Made by a program: the position numbers and the translations under genes
Notes under the pieces: model-generated
What the model was told of the DNA's origin: nothing
Database searches by the model: none
The model's input: only the letters and a program-made list of their open reading frames with translations
Assembly: GCA_041590075.1 (NCBI GenBank)
Contig: JBFHUL010000047.1
Coordinates: forward strand, 1-25,840
From: PZPK01 sp041590075
GTDB lineage: Bacteria > Pseudomonadota > Gammaproteobacteria > Pseudomonadales > Oleiphilaceae
Reading direction: 5' to 3'
DNA length: 25,840 nt
In this document: piece after piece, positions 1-7,125 of the stretch
How the letters are laid out: each line of letters starts with the position of its first letter
Position numbering within the stretch: position 1 is the first letter of the stretch

Positions 1-1344
1 CATAAGGCGCCTTCCAATGCCGACATCACCAGCTACTACTACCTGCGCGTGCTGAGTAGCAGCCTCTATGCTGCGCATCTCGGGCGCAGCATTGCACAGA
101 TAAAAAAGCAGGCAAATCCGGAAGATATCTACTGGTCGAGCATGTTTTTGGGCGTACCGCTCTGGTACCTATGGCGCATTGCCACACCCGAAATGCGTTT
201 GGTGCGCTACGCCATTCGCTCCAACTTTAAAGCCGCCAAACAGGCGGAGCGCGAAATACTCAACTGTACAGTGATGGAAATCTGCCAGCACATGGCGCAG
301 CAGATGCATTTGCCCGATCTCACGCGCAGTTGCTTCAATACGACCGCGCAACTGACGTCTCGCCAATGGCTGGAATTGGCACACCGTGCCCGCGACAACA
401 GTGCGCCCTTGCGTGTGGACGACCGGGATCTCGCCATGCAGATTCAACAGCCCCGCTTTATTGTGATGCTGGCCAACCTGATAGCCCACTATGCCGCCCA
501 CGACTGGTACTCCAGCGGATGCTTGCGGTCACAGAAAATGATGGCGACCTTTCTGCGTATCTCCACTGCCGACGCAGTGCGACTCAGCCATGAGGTTGCT
601 GCGGAGATGTCGCGCGAACATCCGATTCCCGGGCTCATGCTGCCGGCGGCAAAACTCTTCCTGCCGCCTCGTTTGCGAGAGAAGGCCTCCGCCAGCAAAC
701 CCAAACCAAAACCGAAGCAAGCCGCCTCTCTGTCGACAGAAGCGCCACCCGCCGCGGTGCAGGCGGAGCAGCCTACAATAGCCAAGCCCGAGCAGCCCCG
801 TGCGGCCAAGCATATCTTCGAACCCAGTGAGATGTTCCATGAGCTCACCCAAATCATGCAGAACCAACCCGCCGAATTTACCGACCTTCATGAACTCATG
901 AACGCGGCCACGCAGGGTATCGCTTTCGGATTGAATATTGCCCGGGCAACCGTGAGCCTGGTGAATCGCGATAACTCTCGGCTGAAAACCTATTACTCAG
1001 TAGGGTGCCGGGCACATGCCGAACTGGCCAATTTCGAGGCCCCGATTATCAAACAGACCATTTTTGAGAAACTGATATCCCGCCCCGCCAGTGTATGGAT
1101 CAAGCCTGATGGCAACAGCAAGGTCAACAAACTCATCCCCATGAATTTCAAACAGGTCATTCAGGTCGAGGAATGCTTTTTAATGTCGATCTTCGTCGGC
1201 AAAAAACCGATTGCCCTGTTCTACGCCGACAATTATGAAGGGCCCGCACTGGTGGAGGGGCAATATTCTCACTTCAAGTACCTGTGTGGCGCAGTCACCA
1301 CGGCACTGGTGCAGCAGGCGAAGCAAAAAACTGCGCGTTCCTGA
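1..1344 (+). CDS. HDOD-type signalling protein with C-terminal GAF-like region (5' end outside window)
   Basis: The reading frame is open from base 1, so the N terminus is missing; the GTG at 49 is only the first possible start inside the window. The visible N-terminal part (about 200 residues) resembles the helical HDOD fold: a conserved 'AAHLGRSIAQI' helix, then a helix-rich stretch ending 'ICQHMAQQMHLPDLTRSCF', like the 'E..lG..h...g..la..W.lP' end of HDOD domains. A Lys/Pro/Ala/Gln-rich linker follows near residues 217-260. The last 160 residues (about 262-425 counted from GTG 49) look GAF-like. HDOD proteins are HD-domain relatives usually lacking the metal ligands; they act as signalling or regulatory scaffolds. 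The target cannot be inferred here. The next gene starts about 100 bp downstream on the same strand. The HDOD call is moderately sure and the GAF call less so. Confidence 0.62.
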   Translation, partial: HKAPSNADITSYYYLRVLSSSLYAAHLGRSIAQIKKQANPEDIYWSSMFLGVPLWYLWRIATPEMRLVRYAIRSNFKAAKQAEREILNCTVMEICQHMAQQMHLPDLTRSCFNTTAQLTSRQWLELAHRARDNSAPLRVDDRDLAMQIQQPRFIVMLANLIAHYAAHDWYSSGCLRSQKMMATFLRISTADAVRLSHEVAAEMSREHPIPGLMLPAAKLFLPPRLREKASASKPKPKPKQAASLSTEAPPAAVQAEQPTIAKPEQPRAAKHIFEPSEMFHELTQIMQNQPAEFTDLHELMNAATQGIAFGLNIARATVSLVNRDNSRLKTYYSVGCRAHAELANFEAPIIKQTIFEKLISRPASVWIKPDGNSKVNKLIPMNFKQVIQVEECFLMSIFVGKKPIALFYADNYEGPALVEGQYSHFKYLCGAVTTALVQQAKQKTARS

Positions 1345-1386
1345 ACAAAGGCCGGTGCGTTCAACATGGTGCCCACAAGCGCCATC

Positions 1387-1395
1387 TGCTATGAT
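1387..1395 (+). promoter_or_regulatory. Possible extended -10 promoter for rhdA
   Basis: TGCTATGAT matches an extended -10 element (TGn followed by a TATAAT-like hexamer with one mismatch). It lies about 55 bp before the rhodanese start, in the gap after the HDOD gene. No good -35 hexamer is visible at the right distance, which extended -10 promoters can tolerate. Inferred from sequence only. Confidence 0.3.
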
Positions 1396-1450
1396 CGCGC
1401 CACTTCCTCATTGACCCAAACAACATCCGTCTTCTTAAGAGTGTGCGATC

Positions 1451-2275
1451 ATGCTACCGCTGCTGCTTGAACCCGAATTACTCCACCAACACCTGCACGA
1501 CACCTCTGCCAATATACTGCTGATCGATATCGGAAAGGCTGAACGTTACGCCGAGGCTCACATTCCCGGTGCGGTGCCGGTTACCCCTGCAGAAACCCAG
1601 GCAGGCCCGCCAGTTCCGGGTCTCATGCCGGACCCGGAGGCTTTGAATCGTCTGTTTGGAAAGTGCGGCTACGACGCGAGCAAGCATATTGTGGTCTACG
1701 ACGATGAAGGCGGCGGCTGGGCAGGCCGGTTCATCTGGATACTTGATGAAATTGGCCACCCGCATTACTCCTACCTCAACGGTGGGCTCCATGCCTGGCA
1801 TGCGGCGGGCCTGCCGCTCAGCAATGAAACTGAACGGGTGAATCCCAGCACGCCGGCCTTGCAGGCGAGCGGTCAGTACAGTCTGACTAAACACGCGTTA
1901 CTCCAGCACCTTGAAGCGGGCGATGTATGCGTGTGGGATGCACGATCGCCGGGCGAATATAGCGGCGAAAAACGCAATGCGTCACGCGCTGGACATATCC
2001 CCGGCGCCCGGCATTTTGAGTGGACAGACGCCATGGACCCAACCAATGCACTCAAGCTCAAAGACCTCGCCGTTCTCAGAAACGCCCTGAAGGAACGCGG
2101 CATAGACGGCAGCGGGCTCGTGGCAACGCATTGCCAATCTCATCATCGTTCCGGGCTCAGCTATTTGGTCGGCAAGCTGCTGGGCTTTGAACGCATCGTC
2201 GCCTACCCAGGCTCCTGGGCAGAATGGGGCAACGACCCCGACACACCAATCGAAACCGGCACACCCTCGGACTAG
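1451..2275 (+). CDS. rhdA: Two-domain thiosulfate sulfurtransferase (rhodanese, RhdA type)
   Basis: The protein has 274 residues with two tandem rhodanese domains: an inactive N-terminal one (about 5-125) and a catalytic C-terminal one (about 145-270). The catalytic cysteine is Cys228 in the loop CQSHHRSG. This is nearly the unusual CQTHHR loop of Azotobacter vinelandii RhdA, and differs from the CGSGVTA type of E. coli SseA. The enzyme forms a persulfide on the cysteine and passes sulfane sulfur from thiosulfate to thiophilic acceptors such as cyanide in vitro; the physiological acceptor is uncertain. The rhodanese signature DARSPGEY is present at about 163-170. Length fits the family (about 270). 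The gene is followed after 18 bp by psd, the same neighbour pair as in Pseudomonas, so co-transcription is likely. ATG 1451 gives the expected N terminus. Confidence 0.9.
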   Translation: MLPLLLEPELLHQHLHDTSANILLIDIGKAERYAEAHIPGAVPVTPAETQAGPPVPGLMPDPEALNRLFGKCGYDASKHIVVYDDEGGGWAGRFIWILDEIGHPHYSYLNGGLHAWHAAGLPLSNETERVNPSTPALQASGQYSLTKHALLQHLEAGDVCVWDARSPGEYSGEKRNASRAGHIPGARHFEWTDAMDPTNALKLKDLAVLRNALKERGIDGSGLVATHCQSHHRSGLSYLVGKLLGFERIVAYPGSWAEWGNDPDTPIETGTPSD

Positions 2276-2293
2276 TGCTACCAGAGAGACCCT

Positions 2294-3151
2294 ATGAACC
2301 TTGATGATTTATTTGTTTACAGCCAATACCTGACCCCCCAACACCTGCTCTCACGCACGGCGGGAAAGCTGGCTGAATGTGAACTGAAAAGTGTAAAAGA
2401 CCCCTTTATTCGCTGGTTTATCAAGCGCTATGGCGTCGATATGAGCGAAGCAGTGGTGCAGAATCCGGAAGACTTTCGCCACTTTAATGATTTCTTCACC
2501 CGGGCATTAAAGCCGGATGCCCGCACCATCGATGCGCGCGAGAATTGTCTGATCAGTCCCGTAGACGGCACCATCAGCCAGCTGGGAGACATCAAGCAGG
2601 GCCGAGTATTTCAGGCCAAGGGTCAGGATTTCAATGTGGTGGAATTGCTGGGTGGCGACACCGAGCGTGCCCAGGCCTTTATGGGCGGCCAATTTGCCAC
2701 GATTTACCTGTCGCCCAAAGATTACCATCGCATTCATATGCCCCTGACTGGCACACTGCGTGAGATGGTGTACGTGCCCGGCAAACTGTTTTCCGTGAAC
2801 CCGGTTACCACCGAAAAAGTGCCTGCACTGTTCGCCAGAAACGAGCGCGTTGTTGCCCTGTTCGACACGGCAATTGGCCCGGTTGCCATGGTATTGGTGG
2901 GCGCCATGATCGTTGCCAGTATCGAAACCGTTTGGTCCGGCTTGGTTGCGCCGCTCAAACGCTCGGTGCACACCACGCACTACGGCAAGGAGCAAGCCGA
3001 CATAACGCTCAACAAAGGGGACGAAATGGGACGCTTCAAACTGGGCTCAACCGTGGTGCTGCTCACCCCCAAAGATACGTTGACGTTCAATGACGCCCTG
3101 CAGGCCAATAGTGGTGTACGCTTGGGCGAAGCGCTCGCAATGCTGCGCTAA
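2294..3151 (+). CDS. psd: Phosphatidylserine decarboxylase proenzyme
   Basis: This pyruvoyl-dependent inner-membrane enzyme converts phosphatidylserine to phosphatidylethanolamine, the last step in making the main membrane phospholipid. The 285-residue proenzyme has the expected Asp-His-Ser autocatalytic set: Asp91 in SPVDGTI, His148 in YHRIHMP, and Ser252 in the LGST cleavage motif (250-253). Cleavage before Ser252 would give a beta chain of about 251 residues and a short alpha chain carrying the pyruvoyl group. Length matches the E. coli short-form family. An AGAGAG sequence just before ATG 2294 can serve as ribosome binding site. Its stop codon overlaps that of the convergent DUF3080-like gene (shared bases 3149-3150). 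Confidence 0.97.
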   Translation: MNLDDLFVYSQYLTPQHLLSRTAGKLAECELKSVKDPFIRWFIKRYGVDMSEAVVQNPEDFRHFNDFFTRALKPDARTIDARENCLISPVDGTISQLGDIKQGRVFQAKGQDFNVVELLGGDTERAQAFMGGQFATIYLSPKDYHRIHMPLTGTLREMVYVPGKLFSVNPVTTEKVPALFARNERVVALFDTAIGPVAMVLVGAMIVASIETVWSGLVAPLKRSVHTTHYGKEQADITLNKGDEMGRFKLGSTVVLLTPKDTLTFNDALQANSGVRLGEALAMLR

Positions 3152-4218
3152 CCCTGCTCAGGCGCCTGGCACAGTTTCTGGACTCCCTGCAGTGCGTGCA
3201 CATGCACACGCATGGATTGTCGCGCCACCTCCAGAAACTGCATGCGGTGTTGGCGCCAGTCGCGATAAGCGGGCGGCTCGCCCGCAACCAGAAGATTTTC
3301 AAGCGCTTCCATCGGCACCATCAGCGCGTAATAACGCTGACTGAGTTGCGCGGCCCACACCTGCACCTCAGCAACAAAAAACTTACGGATCACGTTGTCT
3401 AAAATGCGCGCATCGAAATTGGCACGTGCCTGCACGCAGCGCGCGGCCGTGCGCTGCCACTGCGCAAGATCCGCATCAATAAGAGAAAGCCGACGCTGAA
3501 GTATTTCCCAGGATTTCAGCAGCGCGCCACCATCACCGGTACGAAATTCGGCAAGCACTTGCTCCAACTCTGACCACCCGGCATCCCATTCGCCTGCCAG
3601 CCATCGCGAGGCTAAATCCCGCATCTGTGCAATCGCCTGCGCCGGCGCCCTCCCCACCTGCTCAGGATAGTCGGCCAAGACTACAGGACGCTTCCAGAAC
3701 GCACGCGCCTCCTCTCCACCCAGCAGCGCCTGCCAGATGTACGCCGCTAAATGCTGCTGTTTCGTCACAAATACCTGCTCAAGTTGTGCGGCCAGGGCGG
3801 GTTTATCTTCTTTGCGCAAGCTGTCTATACAGTCCGGCGCCACATGTAAAAAGCGCAAGTGATTGAGTAACTGCTGAGAGCTACGGGCAAAGCGCCCTAA
3901 ACTGGCGTTCTGTTGTGCCACCACCAGCTGGAGTTCACAGCCGTACAACGACATAAAATCCAACAGATCCAGCTGTTCAGACTTGCCGGTCTCAGGCCAG
4001 TGGGGAATCACAGGCATTGCGGGCACGGCGCGCACCGGTGCAACCGGGCTGGGGGAAAAATCAAACACCCGGGCGAGCCGAGTGTGGTAGTTATCAAGGC
4101 GCTCGCTGGCAGGTTCCTGGCTACAGCCTGTCACTACCAGCATCAGTGTCATCGCAACGCATCTTGAAACGCGCTTAGCGCCTTTAGATGCGATCGAAGG
4201 GAAAACAAAGTACCTCAT
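3148..4218 (-). CDS. DUF3080-like lipoprotein
   Basis: This is a predicted lipoprotein of 356 residues. A long n-region with Lys12, Lys15, Arg16 and Arg19 is followed by a short hydrophobic stretch and the lipobox VTGC with Cys32. The mature part is helical, rich in Leu, Ala, Gln and Arg, and has Cys at the C-terminal end (LCQAPEQG). Overall layout matches DUF3080 proteins as I recall them; their function is unknown. Its start overlaps the end of epmA by 35 nt, so it is likely translated from the efp-epmA mRNA. The internal ATG at 4152 (Met23) would remove all basic residues before the lipobox, so ATG 4218 is preferred, though its ribosome binding site is weak. Its stop overlaps that of psd on the other strand. 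Gene reality is sure; family name moderately so. Confidence 0.8.
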   Translation of the reverse strand: MRYFVFPSIASKGAKRVSRCVAMTLMLVVTGCSQEPASERLDNYHTRLARVFDFSPSPVAPVRAVPAMPVIPHWPETGKSEQLDLLDFMSLYGCELQLVVAQQNASLGRFARSSQQLLNHLRFLHVAPDCIDSLRKEDKPALAAQLEQVFVTKQQHLAAYIWQALLGGEEARAFWKRPVVLADYPEQVGRAPAQAIAQMRDLASRWLAGEWDAGWSELEQVLAEFRTGDGGALLKSWEILQRRLSLIDADLAQWQRTAARCVQARANFDARILDNVIRKFFVAEVQVWAAQLSQRYYALMVPMEALENLLVAGEPPAYRDWRQHRMQFLEVARQSMRVHVHALQGVQKLCQAPEQG

Positions 4219-5146
4219 CGATGGAGGTTGCCTCTTGCTGAATCATCAACAGCCTGTCCAGGCCCAGTGCCACGCCAGAACATTCAGGCAGCCCCGCATC
4301 AAGCGCGGCGAGCAGATGCTGATCGAGAGGGATTTCCGGCAGCCCTTGCACGCGCCGCTGGCGATTGTCCTCTTCGAACCTTGCCTGCTGTTCGGACGCA
4401 TCACACAACTCCCAATAACCGTTTGCCAGCTCCAAGCCATTCATGTAAAGCTCGAAACGGGCCGCCACATCGTTGCCCTGAGTGTCCTGCACGACTCTGG
4501 CCAGGCTTGCCTGCGAAGGCGGATAATCAGTAAGGAAAAGCGCTTTTCCCCTACCCAGTTCAGGCTCGATCACACAGCCCATCAACACATCCAGGGCCGC
4601 ATCACGATCCAGGGCTTCACCATGATACCCTGCATGCTGCGCGGCCAGTTCATTGAGCCCACGCACAGAAATCCGGAACGGATCAATGCCGAGTGCATGC
4701 AGAAACACTTCACGATAGGTGTGTATTTCATAGCCATCGGACCCGAGCATTACCTGCAACAGTTCCGCCACTTCGGCAATCAGGTCACGCAGTGAAAATC
4801 CCGGCCGATACCACTCAAGCATAGTGAATTCGGGATTATGGCGCCGACCTTGTTCGCCATCACGAAAGGTCTTGCAGATCTGATAAATCGCGCCACTTCC
4901 AGACGCCAACAGGCGCTTCATGGGATATTCGGGAGAGGTGTGCAGGTAACAAGGCAAGCCCTGACCATCGCTGGCGTGAACGGTCGCCTGCACACTGCGC
5001 AGTTGTGGCTCACTGGCCGTGGATCGACCCAGTATGGGGGTTTCTACTTCCAGCACCTGGCGTGCTGCAAAAAAAGCCCGAATCTGCGCATACAGCGCAG
5101 CTCGGGCCCGGATATTTTTGAGCGTGGCAGAGGATTGCCAGTTCAT
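4184..5146 (-). CDS. epmA: EF-P--(R)-beta-lysine ligase EpmA
   Basis: This cytoplasmic paralogue of class II lysyl-tRNA synthetase (GenX/PoxA/YjeA) activates (R)-beta-lysine with ATP and transfers it to Lys34 of EF-P instead of to tRNA. At 320 residues it is close to E. coli EpmA (325) and lacks the N-terminal anticodon-binding domain of true LysRS. Visible class II motifs are motif 2 (FRDGE at 94-98, then HNPEFTMLEWY at 103-113) and motif 3 (GVALGLDRLL at 291-300). The EMNGLELANGY-like region (LYMNGLELANGYWEL, about 233-247) is also characteristic. Its ATG shares one base with the efp stop (TGATG), a translational-coupling arrangement. The DUF3080-like gene overlaps its 3' end. Confidence 0.96.
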   Translation of the reverse strand: MNWQSSATLKNIRARAALYAQIRAFFAARQVLEVETPILGRSTASEPQLRSVQATVHASDGQGLPCYLHTSPEYPMKRLLASGSGAIYQICKTFRDGEQGRRHNPEFTMLEWYRPGFSLRDLIAEVAELLQVMLGSDGYEIHTYREVFLHALGIDPFRISVRGLNELAAQHAGYHGEALDRDAALDVLMGCVIEPELGRGKALFLTDYPPSQASLARVVQDTQGNDVAARFELYMNGLELANGYWELCDASEQQARFEEDNRQRRVQGLPEIPLDQHLLAALDAGLPECSGVALGLDRLLMIQQEATSIDEVLCFPFDRI

Positions 5147-5718
5147 CAGGATTTGGCGCGGCTCACATATTCGCCTTTGCGTGTATCGATACGCAGCACT
5201 TCACCTTCGTTCACGAAGAGAGGCACATTCACCGTCGCACCGGTAGAAAGTTTGGCGGGCTTGGAACCGCCCTGTGCCGTATCGCCCTTGAGGCCGGGGT
5301 CTGTCTCTATCACCTCAAGCTCCACGAAATTAGGGGGCGAAACCGAGAGCGGCTCACCGTTGTATAAGGTGACGACATACGTCTCTTGTTCTTTCAGCCA
5401 GTCTTTGGCGTCGGCAATGGCTTTGGCATCCGCAGCGTGCTGCTCGAACGATCCATCCGTCATCATAAAGTGCCAGAACTCACCATCGTTATAGAGGTAC
5501 TCCATGTCGTAATCCATAACGTCGGCCGCTTCGAGCGATTCACCGGACTTAAAGGTACGCTCCCAGACCCGGCCACTTTTCAGGTTCCGCAATCTTACCC
5601 GGTTAAAGGCTTGCCCCTTGCCGGGTTTTACGAATTCGTTTTCAATCACCGCACAGGGATCACCGTCCAACATCACTTTCAAACCGGAACGGAATTCATT
5701 GGTTGAATAACTCGCCAT
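5146..5718 (-). CDS. efp: Elongation factor P
   Basis: EF-P binds between the P and E sites of the ribosome and promotes peptide-bond formation at polyproline stretches. The 190-residue protein has the standard three beta-barrel domains (KOW-like about 1-64, OB about 65-128, C-terminal OB about 129-188). The modification site is Lys34 in the loop KPGKGQA, as in the beta-lysylated bacterial class, which agrees with epmA directly downstream and epmB divergent upstream. The C-terminal signature is seen as IDTRKGEYVSRA. An AGGTGAGGA ribosome binding site lies just before ATG 5718, suggesting strong translation. It is the first gene of the leftward efp-epmA-DUF3080 operon. Confidence 0.98.
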   Translation of the reverse strand: MASYSTNEFRSGLKVMLDGDPCAVIENEFVKPGKGQAFNRVRLRNLKSGRVWERTFKSGESLEAADVMDYDMEYLYNDGEFWHFMMTDGSFEQHAADAKAIADAKDWLKEQETYVVTLYNGEPLSVSPPNFVELEVIETDPGLKGDTAQGGSKPAKLSTGATVNVPLFVNEGEVLRIDTRKGEYVSRAKS

Positions 5719-5838
5719 CTTTCCTCACCTGGATGACCTGACCCCCAAATTGAGCCGGGCATAAAATAAACAATCAGTATCGGTGATCGCAGCGGTGTAA
5801 ATGCCACCCTTGATAGCGGCGTAAAAACCGCGACAAAA

Positions 5839-5868
5839 TTGGCGAAACCCTTGGGAGCAGTGTAGATT
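5839..5868 (+). promoter_or_regulatory. Possible sigma-70 promoter for epmB
   Basis: TTGGCG (5839-5844) and TAGATT (5863-5868) are separated by 18 bp, each with four of six consensus bases. Transcription would start near 5875, which supports translation from ATG 5908 and not from ATG 5878. The efp promoter should lie in the same 189-bp divergent gap on the other strand, but I cannot place it convincingly. Confidence 0.35.
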
Positions 5869-5907
5869 AGGCCGCCCATGCGAACACCGGGTTTAAAGAA
5901 GGCGCTA

Positions 5908-6930
5908 ATGATACATCGAAGCACAGGTGCTGTCGAAGCTCTGCACCGTCAACACGACGACTGGCGCAGCATTCTCCGCGACAGCCGCATATCAACCCAG
6001 CAACTATTATCACAACTCGATTTGGCCGATCACCCGCTGGCCGACAGCAGCGCCGAAACGCTGTTTGAACTGCGTGTGCCCAAACCCTATCTGGACAAAA
6101 TCGAGCGCGGTAATCCTGACGACCCCCTACTCCTGCAGATTCTGCCGCAGGCGCAGGAACACATAAAGCGATCGGGATTTGATCCCGACCCTTTGCAGGA
6201 GAATCAGTTTTCGCCCGTGCGCGGTGTGATCCACAAGTACCATAACCGGGTATTGTTGATTGCCAGTCAGGCCTGTGCGATCCATTGCCGCTACTGCTTT
6301 CGCCGCCATTTCCCCTATGCGGAACACCGCCAATCTCGCGAACAATGGCAAGCCGCTCTAGACTATATTCGGCAACACCCGGAGATTGACGAGGTGATAC
6401 TCAGCGGGGGCGACCCGTTGGTGCTCGACAACGACTATCTCGGCACCCTGCTGCACGCGTTGCAAGACATTCCACACATCCGTCACCTGCGTATTCACAG
6501 TCGGCTGCTCTGCTCCCTGCCACAGCGTATTGATGCCGGCTTGCTGCAGCTTTTTTCCGAGCTGCATGTGCCGCTGGTAGTGGTGTTACACACGAATCAC
6601 CCGCATGAAATTGACGACCTGCTGCGCAGCAAACTCCAGCACTTGCGCCAGCTTGGCATTACCCTGCTCAACCAAAGCGTGTTACTCAAAGGCATTAACG
6701 ACGATGCCGATACGCTGGCCGCGCTGTCGCATACGCTTTTCGCCGCCGGGGTTCTGCCGTATTATCTTTTTCTGCTCGACCGCGTAGACGGCGCGGGGCA
6801 CTTTGATGTGCCGGAACAGGACGCGCGAAGCCTGTACCGCAACTTGATGGGCCGCCTTTCAGGCTATCTGCTGCCACGCCTGATGGTGGAAATCCCCGGG
6901 CAAACAGCGAAAACACCGGTCTCCTTGTGA
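5908..6930 (+). CDS. epmB: EF-P (R)-beta-lysine 2,3-aminomutase EpmB (radical SAM)
   Basis: EpmB (YjeK) is a radical-SAM, PLP-dependent enzyme related to lysine 2,3-aminomutase. It converts (S)-alpha-lysine to (R)-beta-lysine, the substrate EpmA attaches to EF-P. The [4Fe-4S] motif CxxxCxxC is seen as CAIHCRYC (Cys123, Cys127, Cys130 from this start), followed by FRRHFPYAE. SGGDPL, the LRIHSRL segment and a C-terminal TAKTPV with the likely PLP lysine (Lys335) match the E. coli protein. I chose ATG 5908 (340 residues) because AAAGAAGG at 5895-5902 is a strong ribosome binding site; ATG 5878 would add ten residues but has no such site. It is divergent from efp, so the whole EF-P beta-lysylation set is at one locus. 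The EF-P C5 hydroxylase gene epmC is not in this window. Confidence 0.95.
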   Translation: MIHRSTGAVEALHRQHDDWRSILRDSRISTQQLLSQLDLADHPLADSSAETLFELRVPKPYLDKIERGNPDDPLLLQILPQAQEHIKRSGFDPDPLQENQFSPVRGVIHKYHNRVLLIASQACAIHCRYCFRRHFPYAEHRQSREQWQAALDYIRQHPEIDEVILSGGDPLVLDNDYLGTLLHALQDIPHIRHLRIHSRLLCSLPQRIDAGLLQLFSELHVPLVVVLHTNHPHEIDDLLRSKLQHLRQLGITLLNQSVLLKGINDDADTLAALSHTLFAAGVLPYYLFLLDRVDGAGHFDVPEQDARSLYRNLMGRLSGYLLPRLMVEIPGQTAKTPVSL

Positions 6931-6988
6931 CGAAATCAACAGTGCGCCGTTTGCTTTGCTGCCAATTTAACAAGTTTTACAATTAATA

Positions 6989-7030
6989 CAGGGGTTTATC
7001 CGCGATTTCGCGACATTTTTATAAACCCTG
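6989..7030. repeat. Imperfect inverted repeat with nested hairpin upstream of fimW-like gene
   Basis: CAGGGGTTTAT (6989-6999) and ATAAACCCTG (7021-7030) are complementary over ten base pairs with one bulged G. The 21-base interior holds a second perfect repeat, CGCGA/TCGCG (7001-7005 and 7008-7012), followed by a T-run. It could end epmB transcripts or act in the leader of the next gene; neither is shown. Confidence 0.45.
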
Positions 7031-7037
7031 CTATGCT
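7010..7037 (+). promoter_or_regulatory. Possible promoter for the fimW-fimX pair
   Basis: GCGACA (7010-7015) and TATGCT (7032-7037) are spaced by 16 bp, with a TGC extension before the -10. Four of six bases match in each hexamer. The -35 lies in the loop side of the inverted repeat at 6989-7030, so the structure and promoter overlap. Prediction by eye. Confidence 0.38.
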
Positions 7038-7125
7038 TGATTTAAGGTATTTTCGGCACCTTCCCTTTTTATCGGGTGCCGCTCGGCGACACACGATCAA
7101 CCTCTTTTTTAGTTTGGACTTTTGA

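Noticed and set aside
4235..4795. 186-residue open frame on the + strand opposite epmA
   Set aside because: epmA on the minus strand has full class II synthetase motifs; this frame is its codon-position shadow.
5878..5907. Upstream ATG for epmB
   Set aside because: No ribosome binding site and it would sit at about the predicted transcription start; ATG 5908 has a strong AAGAAGG site.
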